Shown here in pieces: positions 8,632 through 16,982 of a stretch of DNA of 64,000 nt. How positions within the stretch are numbered: position 1 is the stretch's first letter; every line of letters begins with the position of its first letter. This DNA is from BP-133 sp040756995. Its GTDB lineage: Bacteria; Actinomycetota; Acidimicrobiia; IMCC26256; BP-133. Location of the stretch: NCBI GenBank assembly GCA_040756995.1, contig JBFLYK010000017.1, forward strand, positions 62,001 through 126,000, read 5' to 3'. The notes under the pieces are model-generated. The model saw nothing but the letters and a program-made list of their open reading frames with translations, was not told where the DNA came from and made no database searches. Position numbers and translations under genes: made by a program.

Positions 8632-9280
8632 CGGCGTTACACAGCTCCTCCGGCCGCTCCAGCCGGTCAGCCAGCCGGCGCAGCGCCCGGTGCTGGAGAA
8701 CCCGGACCGTCCCCGGCCGGCGTCCGGTGATCTGGGCGACATCGTCGACGGGCAGCCCGCCCACCACCCGCAGGAGGACGATCTCGGCCTGGTCGGGCGG
8801 CAGCAGCGACAGGATGCGGCGCATCGCCTCGTCGCTGGTCAGGGCGTCGATGGTCTCCCCCGCCGGGTCGTCGGGGCTGGGCGGGTCGGCTGTGGGCCCC
8901 TCCTCCGCCGGGCCGCCCTGGTGGTCACCGGGGGTCAGGCTCCGGGTGCGGGGCCGCCGGGCCGTGGCCCGGTGATGGTCGACCAGGCGGCGGTGGGCGA
9001 TGGTGAACACCCACGACCGAAAGGCGCTCTCGTCGCCGGAGAAGCCCCGCAATCCCCGGGCCACGGCCAGCCAGGTCTCGGCGGCGAGGTCCTCGGCGTC
9101 TTCGCCGGCCCGGGCCCGCAGGTAGCCGACGACGGAGGGGTGGAGCCACCGGTAGAGGGCCGCGACCGCCCACTCCCCGCCTTCCTGAGCGGCGGTGAGA
9201 ATTCCCAGAAACTGGTCCCCGAAGGGGGTTCGAGTCGCGGACGAAGTCAAGCCGCCTCCGAGCCGGTAGCGGTTACGCAC
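8624..9280 (-). CDS. ECF-type RNA polymerase sigma factor
   Basis: This 218-residue sigma-70 family protein has region 2 at about residues 35-105 ('FRSWVFTIAHRRLVDHHRA') and region 4 at about 155-215 ('LLPPDQAEIVLLRVVGGLPVDDVAQITGRRPGTVRVLQHRALRRL'-type helix-turn-helix). It lacks region 3, as expected for an ECF sigma. Its stop overlaps the start of the membrane partner gene. A close relative is encoded in the integrated element at 29648-30265, with the same 'FTIAHRR-VDH' signature and the same gene order. Target promoters are not identified. Confidence 0.85.
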   Translation of the reverse strand: MRNRYRLGGGLTSSATRTPFGDQFLGILTAAQEGGEWAVAALYRWLHPSVVGYLRARAGEDAEDLAAETWLAVARGLRGFSGDESAFRSWVFTIAHRRLVDHHRATARRPRTRSLTPGDHQGGPAEEGPTADPPSPDDPAGETIDALTSDEAMRRILSLLPPDQAEIVLLRVVGGLPVDDVAQITGRRPGTVRVLQHRALRRLADRLERPEELCNADG

Positions 9281-9351
9281 CTTTTCTTCGGCGGCGGGGA
9301 CCGGCTCCTTGAGGCGGCAGGGGAGGCCGGGATCGTTAATCTGAGGTCACG

Positions 9352-9618
9352 ATGCTGTGGACAACCCTGAAGGTCCTGATCGCGATCGTGGCCTTCTTCT
9401 GCATCTACCTGACCGGCACGTTCATCGTGCGGTCGTTCATGCACCCGCCCCCGGCGGAACCGGAGATCGGGCGGCTCCGCAAGGTCAACTACCGCTACCG
9501 GTGCACCGTGTGCGGCACCGAGGTGACGATGACCGCCGCCCCGGAGGACGAGATCCCCGGCGCCCCGCGGCACTGCCGGGAGGACATGAACCTCGTGGTG
9601 GAGGGCGGCGAGTACTAG
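9352..9618 (+). CDS. Small membrane-anchored protein with CxxC zinc-ribbon-like tail
   Basis: This 88-residue protein has one N-terminal membrane helix ('LKVLIAIVAFFCIYLTGTFIV', about residues 6-26) and a short soluble domain with 'YRCTVCGTEV' and a later 'HCRED', a three-cysteine pattern that could bind a metal. The ATG at 9352 follows a GAGG ribosome-binding site. It is divergent from the ECF sigma gene and next to crgA. I do not recognise a named family; it is annotated from visible topology only. Confidence 0.6.
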   Translation: MLWTTLKVLIAIVAFFCIYLTGTFIVRSFMHPPPAEPEIGRLRKVNYRYRCTVCGTEVTMTAAPEDEIPGAPRHCREDMNLVVEGGEY

Positions 9619-9621
9619 GCG

Positions 9622-9852
9622 TCAGCGATACTGCGTGGCCAGCAGGAAGCCGCCGGTGATGAAGCCCAGCCCGAGGAACAGGTAGCCGTTGCTCGCATCG
9701 CCGGGCAGCAGATTGAGATAGTTCAGGATGATGATGAGGACGCCGAGGCCGAAGCCGGTGAACATCAGGACGGGCACCCACGGCGGGCTCGGCGGGGCCT
9801 TCTTCGGCGGCGGCGGCGTGTACCGCGACCGCTTGCTCTTCGACCGAGGCAT
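9622..9852 (-). CDS. crgA: Cell division protein CrgA
   Basis: This 76-residue protein begins 'MPRSKSKRSRYTPPPPKKAP', a basic Pro-rich N-terminus, and has two membrane helices (about residues 27-45 and 57-73). That is the layout of CrgA, which helps recruit FtsZ, FtsQ and FtsI to the actinobacterial septum. The start at 9852 gives the standard length; upstream in-frame sequence belongs to the antisense of the DUF881 gene. Its position beside DUF881, trpG and pknB repeats the M. tuberculosis order. Confidence 0.92.
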   Translation of the reverse strand: MPRSKSKRSRYTPPPPKKAPPSPPWVPVLMFTGFGLGVLIIILNYLNLLPGDASNGYLFLGLGFITGGFLLATQYR

Positions 9853-9864
9853 GGGTCGAGGATA

Positions 9865-10560
9865 GTGCGGACTCGGCTCGGGCCCCTGGCAGTCGCCGCG
9901 CTGGTCGGCTTCCTGCTCATGACCGGCCACCTCAACCCCCTGCCCGGTCAGGTCAGCGCCCGGGCGCCGGAGCGGGAACGGCTGGCGGCGCTCATCCGGG
10001 CCGAGCAGAGCCGCTCCTCGGAGCTGCGCTTCACGGCCGACGAGCTCCGCCGTCAGGTGGCCGACATCCAGAAGGCCCGGACTGAGGAGCCCACCGGGCC
10101 GTCGGCGGCGCTCACCACCCTGCGCCAGCGGATGGGCCTGGTGGCCGCCGAGGGGCCGGGCCTGATCGTCACCCTCGACGACTCGTCGCAGCGGGAATCG
10201 CCCTCGGGCAACCTCAACGACCTGGTCATCCACTCCCAGGACGTGCAGGCGGTGGCCAACGGGCTGTGGGCCGCCGGCGCCGAGGCACTGGCGGTCAACG
10301 GCCAGCGGGTCGTGCCCACCAGCGCCATCCTGTGCGTGGGCAACACGCTGCTGATCAACGGCACGGTCCACTCCCCGCCGTTCCGGTTCACGGCCATCGG
10401 GGCCAACCTGCACTCCGCCTTCACCGGCGATCCGCTGGTGGAGCGCCTGGCCGAGGACGCCGACCGGTTCAAGCTGGGCTTCAAGGTCGAGGCCCGGGAC
10501 CGGGTGTCGGTTCCCGCCTACACCGGCACCTCCAAGGTCCGCTTCGCCCGGGCGGGATAG
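9865..10560 (+). CDS. DUF881 family membrane-anchored protein
   Basis: This 231-residue protein has an N-terminal signal-anchor (about residues 7-24), a coiled-coil stretch (residues 37-72) and a DUF881 domain with 'GPGLIVTLDDSS' and 'QDVQAVANGLWAAGAEALAVNGQRV'. The GTG start at 9865 lies 12 bp from the divergent crgA start, so a shared promoter region is likely. In mycobacteria the same family member (Rv0012) lies between crgA and trpG. Function is unknown; the domain is often found near division genes. Confidence 0.85.
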   Translation: MRTRLGPLAVAALVGFLLMTGHLNPLPGQVSARAPERERLAALIRAEQSRSSELRFTADELRRQVADIQKARTEEPTGPSAALTTLRQRMGLVAAEGPGLIVTLDDSSQRESPSGNLNDLVIHSQDVQAVANGLWAAGAEALAVNGQRVVPTSAILCVGNTLLINGTVHSPPFRFTAIGANLHSAFTGDPLVERLAEDADRFKLGFKVEARDRVSVPAYTGTSKVRFARAG

Positions 10561-10606
10561 GCGCCTGGGACGCCGGCGACGCCACCGGACGGTACGGTCA
10601 TCTCCG

Positions 10607-11197
10607 ATGGGTCTCGTCCTCGTCATCGACAACTACGACTCGTTCGTCTACAACCTCGTCCAGTACCTGGGGGAGCTGGGGGCCGACCCGCTGGTCTACC
10701 GCCACGACGAGGCGACGCTGGCGCAGCTCGTCGAGCTGGAGCCGGCCGCGGTGCTCATCTCACCCGGCCCCGGCCGCCCGGAGGATGCCGGAGTGTCCAA
10801 CGCCGCCATCGACGAGTTCGGCCGCCGGGGGGTGCCGGTGCTCGGCGTCTGCCTCGGTCATCAGTGCATCGGCCAGCTCTACGGCGGTCAGGTGGTGCGG
10901 GCGGGCCAGGTCATGCACGGCAAGACCTCGATGATCCGCCACTCCGGCGACGGCCTCTTCGCCGGCCTGCCGAACCCCTTCGAGGCCACCCGCTACCACT
11001 CGCTGGTGGTCGAGCGGGCCTCGGTCCCCGACTGCCTGGAGGTCACCGCCGAGACGGAGGACGGGATCATCATGGGCCTCCGCCACAGGGAGCTCCCGGT
11101 GGTGGGCGTCCAGTTCCACCCGGAGTCGATCCTGACCGACGGCGGCCACAAGCTCCTCGAGAACTTCCTGGCCCTCACTCCCGCCGCCCCCGCCTGA
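10607..11197 (+). CDS. trpG/pabA: Anthranilate/aminodeoxychorismate synthase glutamine amidotransferase subunit
   Basis: This 196-residue class I glutamine amidotransferase supplies ammonia to the chorismate-converting subunit. The catalytic cysteine is in 'GVCLGHQCIGQ' (about residue 83), and the histidine-glutamate pair is in 'VGVQFHPESIL' (about residues 172-174). The oxyanion motif 'ISPGPGRPEDAG' is present. Sequence cannot separate the tryptophan from the folate role; the position matches mycobacterial trpG, which may serve both. It converges on mutY across a pair of palindromic repeats. Confidence 0.92.
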   Translation: MGLVLVIDNYDSFVYNLVQYLGELGADPLVYRHDEATLAQLVELEPAAVLISPGPGRPEDAGVSNAAIDEFGRRGVPVLGVCLGHQCIGQLYGGQVVRAGQVMHGKTSMIRHSGDGLFAGLPNPFEATRYHSLVVERASVPDCLEVTAETEDGIIMGLRHRELPVVGVQFHPESILTDGGHKLLENFLALTPAAPA

Positions 11198-11213
11198 CCC
11201 CGCACCCCCACCG

Positions 11214-11331
11214 TTCTGGCGTTCGTTTTCCGGGGATATGGCGGAAAAGGAACGCCAGTTGGTGAAGAGCGTGCGGTGGGCTCCTTCTGGCGTTCGTTTT
11301 CCGGGGATATGGCGGAAAAGGAACGCCAGTT
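11214..11331. repeat. Tandem pair of identical 47-bp palindromic elements
   Basis: The same 47-bp sequence occurs at 11214-11260 and 11285-11331, separated by 24 bp. Each copy is a long imperfect palindrome with arms CTGGCGTTC and GAACGCCAG and an inner TTTTCC/GGAAAA pairing, so each folds into a hairpin. They lie between the convergent stops of trpG and mutY and could act as two-way terminators or be REP-like elements. The second copy abuts the mutY stop codon. Confidence 0.85.
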
Positions 11332-12152
11332 CAGGGGAGGCGGGCGAGGGCGCCGTCGAGGGCGGCCAGGCCGTCCTCCACGAGCGTCGCCAGGGCGGCG
11401 GCATCCAGGTCGGCGGACGGGCGGGGCCCGGCCCGCAGCTCGGCCAGGACCCGGCCGCGGCGCTGGCGGAACGAACCTTCGTAGGCGGCCTGGCGGGGAC
11501 GGCGGCGGAGCGGGGCGGCGAAGACCATCCGGTCGGGGGCGGCGGCGGTGGCGCAGCCGGGTTCCAGCGGGCATTCCGGGCAGCGGGGGTCGCGGGGGCG
11601 GCACAACAGGGCGCCGATGTCCATGAGGGCCAGGAGGCGCTCCCGGCCGGTCAGGGGGTGGCCGGCGGCCCGGCTGGCCGCCGCCGCCTCGGACGGCGAC
11701 AGCGGGCGGCCGGCCCGCCGTTCGACCACCCGGCGGATGTTGGTCTCGATGGCGGGTGCGTCGTGGCTGTCCACCTGGGCGGCGACCGCCTCGGCGGTGT
11801 AGCGGCCCACACCGGGGAGCTCGGAGAGGTCGTCGGGCCAGCCGGCGGCGGCGATCCGCCCCGCCGCCTCCCACAGCCGCCGGGCCCGGCGGGGGTAGCC
11901 CAGGGTGCCCCAGGCGGCGATGACCTCGCCGGCCGGCACCGCCGCCATCGCCTCCGGCGTCGGGAAGCGGGTCATGAACTCCGGCCAGACGGCGGCCACC
12001 CGGGCGACCTGGGTCTGCTGGAGCATCACCTCGCTGACCAGCACCGCCCACCGGTCCCGGGTGGCCCGCCACGGCAGGTCGTGACGGCCGTGCCGGCCGT
12101 ACCACCGGGCGATCGGCGCGGCGACGGCGCCGGCTCCGGCGCCGGGCGTCAC
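11331..12152 (-). CDS. mutY: A/G-specific adenine glycosylase MutY-like
   Basis: This 273-residue HhH-GPD glycosylase removes adenine mispaired with 8-oxoguanine. The catalytic glutamate region is 'SEVMLQQTQV' (about residue 41), the helix-hairpin-helix is 'LPGVGRYTAEAV' (about residue 115), and the iron-sulfur cysteines are in 'CRPRDPRCPECPLEPGC' (about 190-206). The residue expected to be the catalytic aspartate is glutamate ('AIETNIRRV'). The C-terminal NUDIX-like recognition domain of long MutY proteins is missing or vestigial. The GTG start overlaps the pknB stop (GTGA), placing it at the 3' end of the kinase operon. Confidence 0.85.
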   Translation of the reverse strand: MTPGAGAGAVAAPIARWYGRHGRHDLPWRATRDRWAVLVSEVMLQQTQVARVAAVWPEFMTRFPTPEAMAAVPAGEVIAAWGTLGYPRRARRLWEAAGRIAAAGWPDDLSELPGVGRYTAEAVAAQVDSHDAPAIETNIRRVVERRAGRPLSPSEAAAASRAAGHPLTGRERLLALMDIGALLCRPRDPRCPECPLEPGCATAAAPDRMVFAAPLRRRPRQAAYEGSFRQRRGRVLAELRAGPRPSADLDAAALATLVEDGLAALDGALARLP

Positions 12153-14089
12153 GGGAACAACGAGCCGGTGGTCGTCGTGGTGCTGCTGTTGGTGCTGCTG
12201 GTCCCGCCGCCGGCGAACTTGCCCACGCTGATCGTCACCGTCGACCCCTTGGCCGCCCGGGAGTCGCCGGTCGGGCTCTGGGCGATCACCCGGCCGGCGT
12301 TGTTCGGGTCGAGCACCGTGACCTCCCGTACCACGACCTGGAACCCGGCGGCCTGCAATTCGTTGGTGGCGTCGGTCCTGCTCAGCCCGACCACGTAGGG
12401 CACCCGGACCTGTTCCCGGCCCGACGACACGATCAGCTGGATCTTCGTTCCCTTGGCGACCCTCGTGCCGGCCGGCGGGTTCGTCCCGATGACCGTGCCC
12501 TCCTCGACGGTGTCGCTGGGCTGGGGGACCTCCTCCACGCTGAGGCTCCGGGCGCCGAGGGCGTTGGACGCCTCGACCGGGTTCTGACCCGACACGTCGG
12601 GGATCTCGACCTGCTCCTTGCCCGACGAGGCGTAGAGCTTCACGACGAAGCCCTTCTCCGCCTGGGAGCCGGCCGGCGGGTCGGTCCTCGTCACCTTGCC
12701 CGCCTCGATGGTGTCGCTCGTCTCCTGGAGCACCCGGTACTGGAACCCGGCGTCGGCCAGCCGCTGCTGGGCGTCGTCGAGCGTCTCGCCGGTGACGTCG
12801 GGAACCCGGACCTGGCCCTTTCCGGCGCTGACCCGGAGGGTGACGGCCTCGTCCTTCTCCAGCTTGGTGCCGGGCGGCGGACTCTGATCGAAGACCTCGC
12901 CGGCCGGAATCTGGTCGTTCTCCTCGGTGATGACGTCGGCCCTGAGGCCCCGCTCCTCGATGCGGATCCGCGCCTCGCTCTCCGTCTGGCCGACGTAGTT
13001 GCCGACCTCGACCAGGTCGCCGCCACCGCCGTCGCCCGCCAGTTGCCTGGCCAGGAGGTAGCCGAGCCCGAGCAGCACGGCCAGGAGGGCGATCAGCACC
13101 AGGACGAACGGCGCCGCCGAACGCCTCGGGGCGGTGGGAATCGTCGGGGAGGGCACGACCGTGCCGACGGTCGTGCGGTCGTAGACCTGGTCCATCCGGG
13201 GGTTGACGACGGTGACGTCGGCGCCGGACACCGGCACGGCCATCATCGGCACCGACGCCGTCTGCTCCCCCCGCCGGAAACGGGCCAGGTCGGCCCGCAT
13301 GTCGTCGGCGGAGGCGTAGCGGCTCTCCGGGCTCTTGGCCATGGCCGTGAGGATGATGTTCTCCAGGGCGACCGGGACGTCGGGATTCACCACCGTCGGC
13401 CGGGGCGGCTCCTCCCGGACGTGCTTGTAGGCCACCGAGATCGGGCTCTCCCCGCTGAACGGGGGGACGCCGCAGACCATCTCGTAGAGGACGACGCCGA
13501 GGGAGTAGACGTCGGACCGGGCGTCGACCGGCAGGCCCTGGGCCTGCTCGGGGGAGAAGTAGGTGGCCGTGCCCATGACCGAGCCGGTCTGGGTCAGGCC
13601 CTCGCTGGTGCCGGCCGCCCGGGCGATGCCGAAGTCGGTGACCTTCACCTGCCCCTGGGGAGTCAGCAGGATGTTGCCGGGCTTCACGTCCCGGTGGACG
13701 ACGCCGCTGCGGTGGGCGAAGCCCAGCGCCCCGGCGATGTCGGACGCCAGGTCGGCGGCCAGGTTGGGGTACAGCGGCCCGTCGGCCTGGATCGCCTCCC
13801 GGAGGCTGCGACCCTCGACGTACTCCATGACGATGAAGTACGTCCCGTCCTCCTCGCCCCAGTCGAAGACGGCCACGATGTTGGGGTGGTTCAGGTTGGC
13901 AGCGGCTTGGGCCTCCCGCCGGAACCGCTGGACGAAGGCCGGGTCCCGGGCGAACTCCGGGAACAGCACCTTGAGCGCCACCCGTCGGTCGAGAAGCTGG
14001 TCGTGGGCCAGGTAGACCTCGGCCATGCCGCCCCGGGCCAGGTGCCGGACGATCTCGTATCGGTTCGTGTAGACCCGCTGTTCCGGCAT
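12149..14089 (-). CDS. pknB: Serine/threonine protein kinase PknB with PASTA domains
   Basis: This 646-residue membrane kinase has its kinase domain at about residues 10-275, with the glycine-rich start, 'HRDVKPGNILL' and 'DFG' motifs intact. A juxtamembrane linker, one membrane helix ('PFVLVLIALLAVLLGLGYLLA', about 330-350) and four extracellular PASTA repeats (about 360-625) follow. PASTA domains bind peptidoglycan fragments or lipid II, so the kinase couples cell-wall state to cytoplasmic phosphorylation. Likely partners are encoded next door: the phosphatase PstP, FHA readers and PbpA/RodA. The Ser/Thr-rich tail beyond the last PASTA repeat is unusual but short. Confidence 0.95.
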   Translation of the reverse strand: MPEQRVYTNRYEIVRHLARGGMAEVYLAHDQLLDRRVALKVLFPEFARDPAFVQRFRREAQAAANLNHPNIVAVFDWGEEDGTYFIVMEYVEGRSLREAIQADGPLYPNLAADLASDIAGALGFAHRSGVVHRDVKPGNILLTPQGQVKVTDFGIARAAGTSEGLTQTGSVMGTATYFSPEQAQGLPVDARSDVYSLGVVLYEMVCGVPPFSGESPISVAYKHVREEPPRPTVVNPDVPVALENIILTAMAKSPESRYASADDMRADLARFRRGEQTASVPMMAVPVSGADVTVVNPRMDQVYDRTTVGTVVPSPTIPTAPRRSAAPFVLVLIALLAVLLGLGYLLARQLAGDGGGGDLVEVGNYVGQTESEARIRIEERGLRADVITEENDQIPAGEVFDQSPPPGTKLEKDEAVTLRVSAGKGQVRVPDVTGETLDDAQQRLADAGFQYRVLQETSDTIEAGKVTRTDPPAGSQAEKGFVVKLYASSGKEQVEIPDVSGQNPVEASNALGARSLSVEEVPQPSDTVEEGTVIGTNPPAGTRVAKGTKIQLIVSSGREQVRVPYVVGLSRTDATNELQAAGFQVVVREVTVLDPNNAGRVIAQSPTGDSRAAKGSTVTISVGKFAGGGTSSTNSSTTTTTGSLFP

Positions 14090-14100
14090 CTCAGGGCACC

Positions 14101-15636
14101 CTACCGTCCGCCGGGGCGAGGCCCGGCTGTCGTCGTGGTTGGTTTTTCCTCACCCTGGGGGGCAGGTGGCGGGGCCGGCGGCAGGGTCAGCAACTTGGCC
14201 AGGACGTTCCCCGCCACCGGGGCGGCCACCCGGCCGCCGGTCGCCTCGTCGCCGAGATCGCCGCCCCGTTCGACGATCACCGCGATGGCGAACCGGGGGG
14301 CCTCGGCCGGGGCGAAACCGATGAACCAGGCATGGGGCGCCGTGCCGTCGGGGCCGCCCGGCGCCTCGGCCGTGCCCGTCTTCCCGGCCACGGTGTGACC
14401 CGGGACGGCGGCGGCGGTGCCCGTCCCCCGCCTCACCACGTCGACCATCATCTCGGTCAGGGCGGCGGCGGTGGTCGGCTGCACCGCCCGCTTCCACTCG
14501 TTGGGCCCGATCCGGCGGACCACCCGCCCGTCGGCGTCCCGGATCTCCCGGAGCACGTGGGGCGCCATCAGCACGCCGCCGTTGGCGATGGCGGCGGCCA
14601 CCGTGGCCATCTGCAGCGGGGTGACGGCGATGTCACCCTGGCCGATGGCGGCGTTGGCGAAACTGGGCTTGTTCTTCTCGAACGTGCCGGGGGCCGGGCC
14701 GGCGCTGCGGGCCTCGGGCAGGTCGAAGGGGACGTCCTCGGTGATCCCGAAGGCCTTCATCCCGTCGACCAGCTTCTCGCCGAGGTCGAGGCCGATCCGG
14801 CCGAAGGTGGTGTTGCACGACCGGCGGAAGCTCTCGGCCATCGTCCCCCCGCAGCTGCTGCCGCCGAAGTTCCGGAGCTGCTTGTCGGACTGGGGCAGAT
14901 CGAGGAACCGCAGCGCCGGATAGCCGGTCTGGATGGTGGCCGTGCCGGTGTCGATGGCGGTGGCGGCGGTCACCACCTTGAACGTCGAACCCGGTGGGTA
15001 GCGTTCCCGGTAGGCCCGGGCCAGCATCGGATTGGCGGGGTCGGCGGTGTAGGCGTCGAAGGCCTCCTGCGCCTTCTTCGTCGAGTGGTCGGCCAGGGGG
15101 CCGGGGTCGTAGGAGGGGTTCGACCACAGCGCCACGACCTCGCCGGTGGCCGGATCGAGCACCACCACCGACCCCCGGCGGTCGCCGAGCGCCTCCCGGG
15201 CCGCCGCCTGGGCCACGTTGGACAGCGACAGGACGGCGTCGCCCGTCCGCTCCTTCCCTATGAGCCAGTCGCCGAGGTTGCGGAACTGCTGATCCGGATG
15301 GCGGCCGCTCAGGTCACGGTTGTAGGCGTCCTCCACGCCCGAGGCCCCGAAGTTGAAGGAGAAGAAGCCGCTGACGTGGCCGAACAGCGGCCCGGTGGGG
15401 TAGGTCCGGAGCCGCTCGAACTGGCTGTCGACCGGCACGGAGCGGGCCACGATGACGCCGTCGCTGGTCAGGATCTCCCCCCGGGGCTCCGAGAAGGCCC
15501 GCTTGACGGCGCGGACGTTGCGGGTGTCGTTGGCCAGGCTGTCAGCCCGGATGACCTGGAGGTAGTTGACCTGCACGAACAGGGCGACGAAGCAGACGAC
15601 GACCACCATCCCCACCCGGCGGATCTGGCGGTTCAC
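14101..15636 (-). CDS. pbpA: Penicillin-binding protein 2-like transpeptidase PbpA
   Basis: This 511-residue class B-like penicillin-binding protein starts from a GTG at 15636 that overlaps the rodA stop. It has one N-terminal membrane anchor (about residues 9-27), a dimerisation part ('EPRGEILTSDGVIVAR') and a transpeptidase domain. The domain has the catalytic serine motif 'PPGSTFKVV', the SxN-type motif 'RSCNTTF' and 'KTGTAEA'. It cross-links peptidoglycan made by the partner glycosyltransferase RodA/FtsW encoded immediately upstream. A Thr/Pro-rich tail ends the protein. It lies 12 bp upstream of pknB. Confidence 0.94.
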   Translation of the reverse strand: MNRQIRRVGMVVVVCFVALFVQVNYLQVIRADSLANDTRNVRAVKRAFSEPRGEILTSDGVIVARSVPVDSQFERLRTYPTGPLFGHVSGFFSFNFGASGVEDAYNRDLSGRHPDQQFRNLGDWLIGKERTGDAVLSLSNVAQAAAREALGDRRGSVVVLDPATGEVVALWSNPSYDPGPLADHSTKKAQEAFDAYTADPANPMLARAYRERYPPGSTFKVVTAATAIDTGTATIQTGYPALRFLDLPQSDKQLRNFGGSSCGGTMAESFRRSCNTTFGRIGLDLGEKLVDGMKAFGITEDVPFDLPEARSAGPAPGTFEKNKPSFANAAIGQGDIAVTPLQMATVAAAIANGGVLMAPHVLREIRDADGRVVRRIGPNEWKRAVQPTTAAALTEMMVDVVRRGTGTAAAVPGHTVAGKTGTAEAPGGPDGTAPHAWFIGFAPAEAPRFAIAVIVERGGDLGDEATGGRVAAPVAGNVLAKLLTLPPAPPPAPQGEEKPTTTTAGPRPGGR

Positions 15637-16982
15637 CGGCCCGCCCCGTCCGACTCGGCCCGGCGGGCCACCTCGTCGGAGATCCGCAGCAGCAGGGCCA
15701 GGATGACAAAGTTGGCCAGCAGCGACGATCCTCCGTAGGACACGAACGGCATCGTGATGCCCGTCAAGGGGATCAGCCGGGTGACGCCGCCGAGGATGAT
15801 GAACGTCTGGATGCCGAGGATCGTGGTCAGCCCGGCGGCCAGCAGTTTGAGGAACGGCTGCTCGGCCCGCAGGGCGATCCGGAAGCCTGCTCCGACGAGG
15901 AGTAGGTAGACCACCAGGACGGCCGTGGTGCCGATCAGCCCGAGCTCCTCGCCGATGGCGGCGAAGACGAAGTCGGTCGAGGCGTTGGGGATCGTTCCGG
16001 GACTGCCGAGCCCCAGGCCGGTGCCGGCGAACCCGCCGGAGCCGAAGGCGAACAGGGCCTGGACGAGCTGGAAGCCCTGGGCCTGGGCCGACGGCCAGGG
16101 GTCGAGCCAGGTGGTGACCCGGTCCTGGACGTGGCCGAAGATCTGGTAGGCGATCGTCGCCCCCACGGCGAACAGGGCGGCGCCGATGCCGACGTAGCTG
16201 GCCCGGGCGGTGGCCATGTAGAGCATGGCCAGGAAGACGGCGAAGAACAGCAGCGACGAGCCGAGGTCCTTCTCCCGGACCATGACGAGGATGGAGCTGC
16301 CCCAGGCCAGGAGCAGGGGGGCGAAGTGCTTGGGATCGGGCAGCATGACCGGCCCGACCCGCCAGGTCGGCGTCGACAGCAGCTCCCGTTTCTCGACCAG
16401 GTAGGCGGCCAGGAAGATGACGAGCGTGACCTTGGCCGCCTCGCCGGGCTGGAAGTTGAACGGGCCGAGCTGGACCCACAGGCGGGCGCCGTTGATCTCC
16501 CGGCCGATCCCGGGGATGGCGGGGAGCAGCAGCGAGGCGATCCCGACGAGGGCGAAGGTGTAGCGGTAGCGCTCGAGGTCCCGGATGCGCCGGACGGCGG
16601 CCAGGGTGGCGACGAAGGCTCCGACGGCCACCGCCGTCCACAGCGACTGGTAGCGGGCCAGGTCGTGGTCGAGGCGGGCGATGGTCACGAACCCGAGGCC
16701 GTTGAGCAGGACGGCGAGGCCGAGGAGGGTGCCGTCGGCCCGGGGGGCGTAGCGGCGGACGGCGACGTGGGCGCCCAGCGCCAGAGCGGCGGCCCCGGTG
16801 GCGAACGGCGCCAGGTCGGCGGGGAGCTCGGCGCCTTTGGCCAGGGCGGTGAGGACGTACCCGCCGGCGGCCAGGATCACGGCCAGGACGACCAGGCCGA
16901 GTTCGGTGGAGCGGCGGGCGGCGGCCTCGGGGCCGGCGTCGGCCCGGCCGGCGTCGGCGCGGCCGGCCGCCCGAAGGCTCAT
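15633..16982 (-). CDS. rodA: RodA/FtsW family peptidoglycan glycosyltransferase
   Basis: This 449-residue SEDS protein has about ten to twelve membrane helices. Signature segments include 'NGARLWVQLGPFNFQPGEAAKV' (written here in two overlapping parts of the family motif) and 'GGVTRLIPLTGITMPFVSYGGSS' near residue 400. SEDS proteins polymerise lipid II into glycan strands and work with a cognate PBP, here pbpA. The ATG at 16982 overlaps the pstP stop by four bases and the stop overlaps the pbpA GTG, so all three are tightly coupled. The first 40 residues are Ala/Arg-rich and variable. Confidence 0.94.
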   Translation of the reverse strand: MSLRAAGRADAGRADAGPEAAARRSTELGLVVLAVILAAGGYVLTALAKGAELPADLAPFATGAAALALGAHVAVRRYAPRADGTLLGLAVLLNGLGFVTIARLDHDLARYQSLWTAVAVGAFVATLAAVRRIRDLERYRYTFALVGIASLLLPAIPGIGREINGARLWVQLGPFNFQPGEAAKVTLVIFLAAYLVEKRELLSTPTWRVGPVMLPDPKHFAPLLLAWGSSILVMVREKDLGSSLLFFAVFLAMLYMATARASYVGIGAALFAVGATIAYQIFGHVQDRVTTWLDPWPSAQAQGFQLVQALFAFGSGGFAGTGLGLGSPGTIPNASTDFVFAAIGEELGLIGTTAVLVVYLLLVGAGFRIALRAEQPFLKLLAAGLTTILGIQTFIILGGVTRLIPLTGITMPFVSYGGSSLLANFVILALLLRISDEVARRAESDGAGR

